From CAZKFN01 sp964552035 (GTDB taxonomy: Bacteria; Bacteroidota; Bacteroidia; Flavobacteriales_E; Vicingaceae), in the NCBI GenBank assembly GCA_964552035.1, contig CAZKFN010000001.1:128055-192054 (forward strand): a stretch of 64,000 bases of DNA, read 5' to 3'. The position numbers and the translations under genes are program-made. This document shows positions 63,825 through 64,000 of this stretch, piece by piece; within the stretch, counting starts at the first letter, position 1, and each line of letters starts with the position of its first letter. The notes under the pieces were generated by a model, which did not search any database, was not told where the DNA came from, and was given only the letters and a program-made list of their open reading frames with translations.

Positions 63825-64000
63825 TAATGAATGTTTCCCGCAGATGGCGCGGATTTACGCAGAGAAGAAATCAGCGGGTATCAGCGGAATCCGCGAGAGA
63901 AAAAGCTTCTATAGGGAGGTTGCCCGCAGATGGCGCAGATTGTCACAGATGAGTTTTCCGTTGATTAATGCAATAAATAAATCAGCGGGTATCAGCGGTA
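63825..64000. repeat. High-GC intergenic repeat, block F (continues past the window)
   Basis: Two units of the block E subtype: GTTTCCCGCAGATGGCGCGG, AGAAAAAGCTTCTATAGGGAG and the TTGATTAATGCAATAAATAA spacer. The segment 63900-64000 is nearly identical to 54505-54600 and 54430-54500, so the same array was copied to both sides of the pho locus. Confidence 0.85.

Noticed and set aside
1..64000. tRNA, rRNA or phage genes
   Set aside because: No tRNA-like T-loop and anticodon arrangement, no rRNA segments and no phage structural genes were recognised.

Overview
The window looks like a chromosomal segment of a Bacteroidota bacterium of the order Flavobacteriales. The carAB and purine genes recall Weeksellaceae such as Chryseobacterium, but that placement is an impression from the proteins and was not tested. 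Supporting signs are low GC, a surface protein with a type IX secretion sorting tail, type III glutamine synthetase, several promoters of the Bacteroidota -7 type (TAnnTTTG), and a high-GC intergenic repeat family typical of flavobacteria. A run of 10 N at 34934-34943 shows that this is a draft scaffold.

Layout. (1) 0-11.6 kb is AT-rich and mostly conserved: a repeat-rich type IX secreted protein broken by an in-frame stop, prfB, arsC, a small membrane protein, fumC, then on the minus strand a flavin reductase, an SprT-like protein and manC, and finally a fatty acid desaturase. (2) 11.7-24 kb is an accessory island with visibly higher GC. It holds an AraC regulator, higBA, an AAA ATPase, a frameshifted Old Yellow Enzyme, an SDR, a catalase-like protein, pirin, cupin, a Fur-family regulator divergent from a thioredoxin-reductase-like gene, a methyltransferase, and an inactivated REP-associated transposase. 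Blocks of a roughly 118-bp repeat punctuate the island. (3) 24.5-52.6 kb contains an unusual concentration of glutamine-dependent enzymes: glmS, pabAB, carAB, pyrG, guaA, purF and purL, with glutamine synthetase (glnN) between purF and purL. A sigma54-regulator / small membrane gene / cation antiporter / histidine kinase cluster sits inside it (26.5-32.3 kb), followed by a gene-poor stretch with decayed remnants (32.4-34.2 and 35.7-36.6 kb). (4) 53-54.4 kb is a TetR-regulated membrane protein. (5) 55-63.6 kb (minus strand) is a phosphate-starvation locus: porin, pstS, pstC, pstA, pstB, mgsA, phoU, phoB, phoR. The window ends in a duplicated gene fragment and another repeat block.

How it works together. 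The phosphate locus is the clearest coherent system. Four-unit 11-bp direct repeats resembling Pho boxes precede both the porin and pstS, each exactly 14 bp upstream of a TTTGC element. Methylglyoxal synthase, an enzyme known to be inhibited by phosphate, is translationally coupled to phoU. PstC carries what looks like a single lobe of a PstS-type binding protein in its first periplasmic loop. The nitrogen side is the other theme: the genes that make glutamine and spend its amide nitrogen on nucleotides, amino sugar and folate lie within 28 kb.

Damage. Many loci carry one disabling change: TAT-to-TAA stops in the secreted protein and the NtrC-type regulator, a stop in a small membrane gene, a CAG-to-TAG stop in the transposase, a 2-bp duplication in the Old Yellow Enzyme, and ATA where the carB start codon is expected. 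Gene fragments of a thioredoxin-reductase-like gene, a methyltransferase, a sigma54 regulator, an AbiEii-type nucleotidyltransferase and the 54-kb membrane protein are also present. Either the genome is accumulating pseudogenes or the consensus contains base errors; read data would decide.
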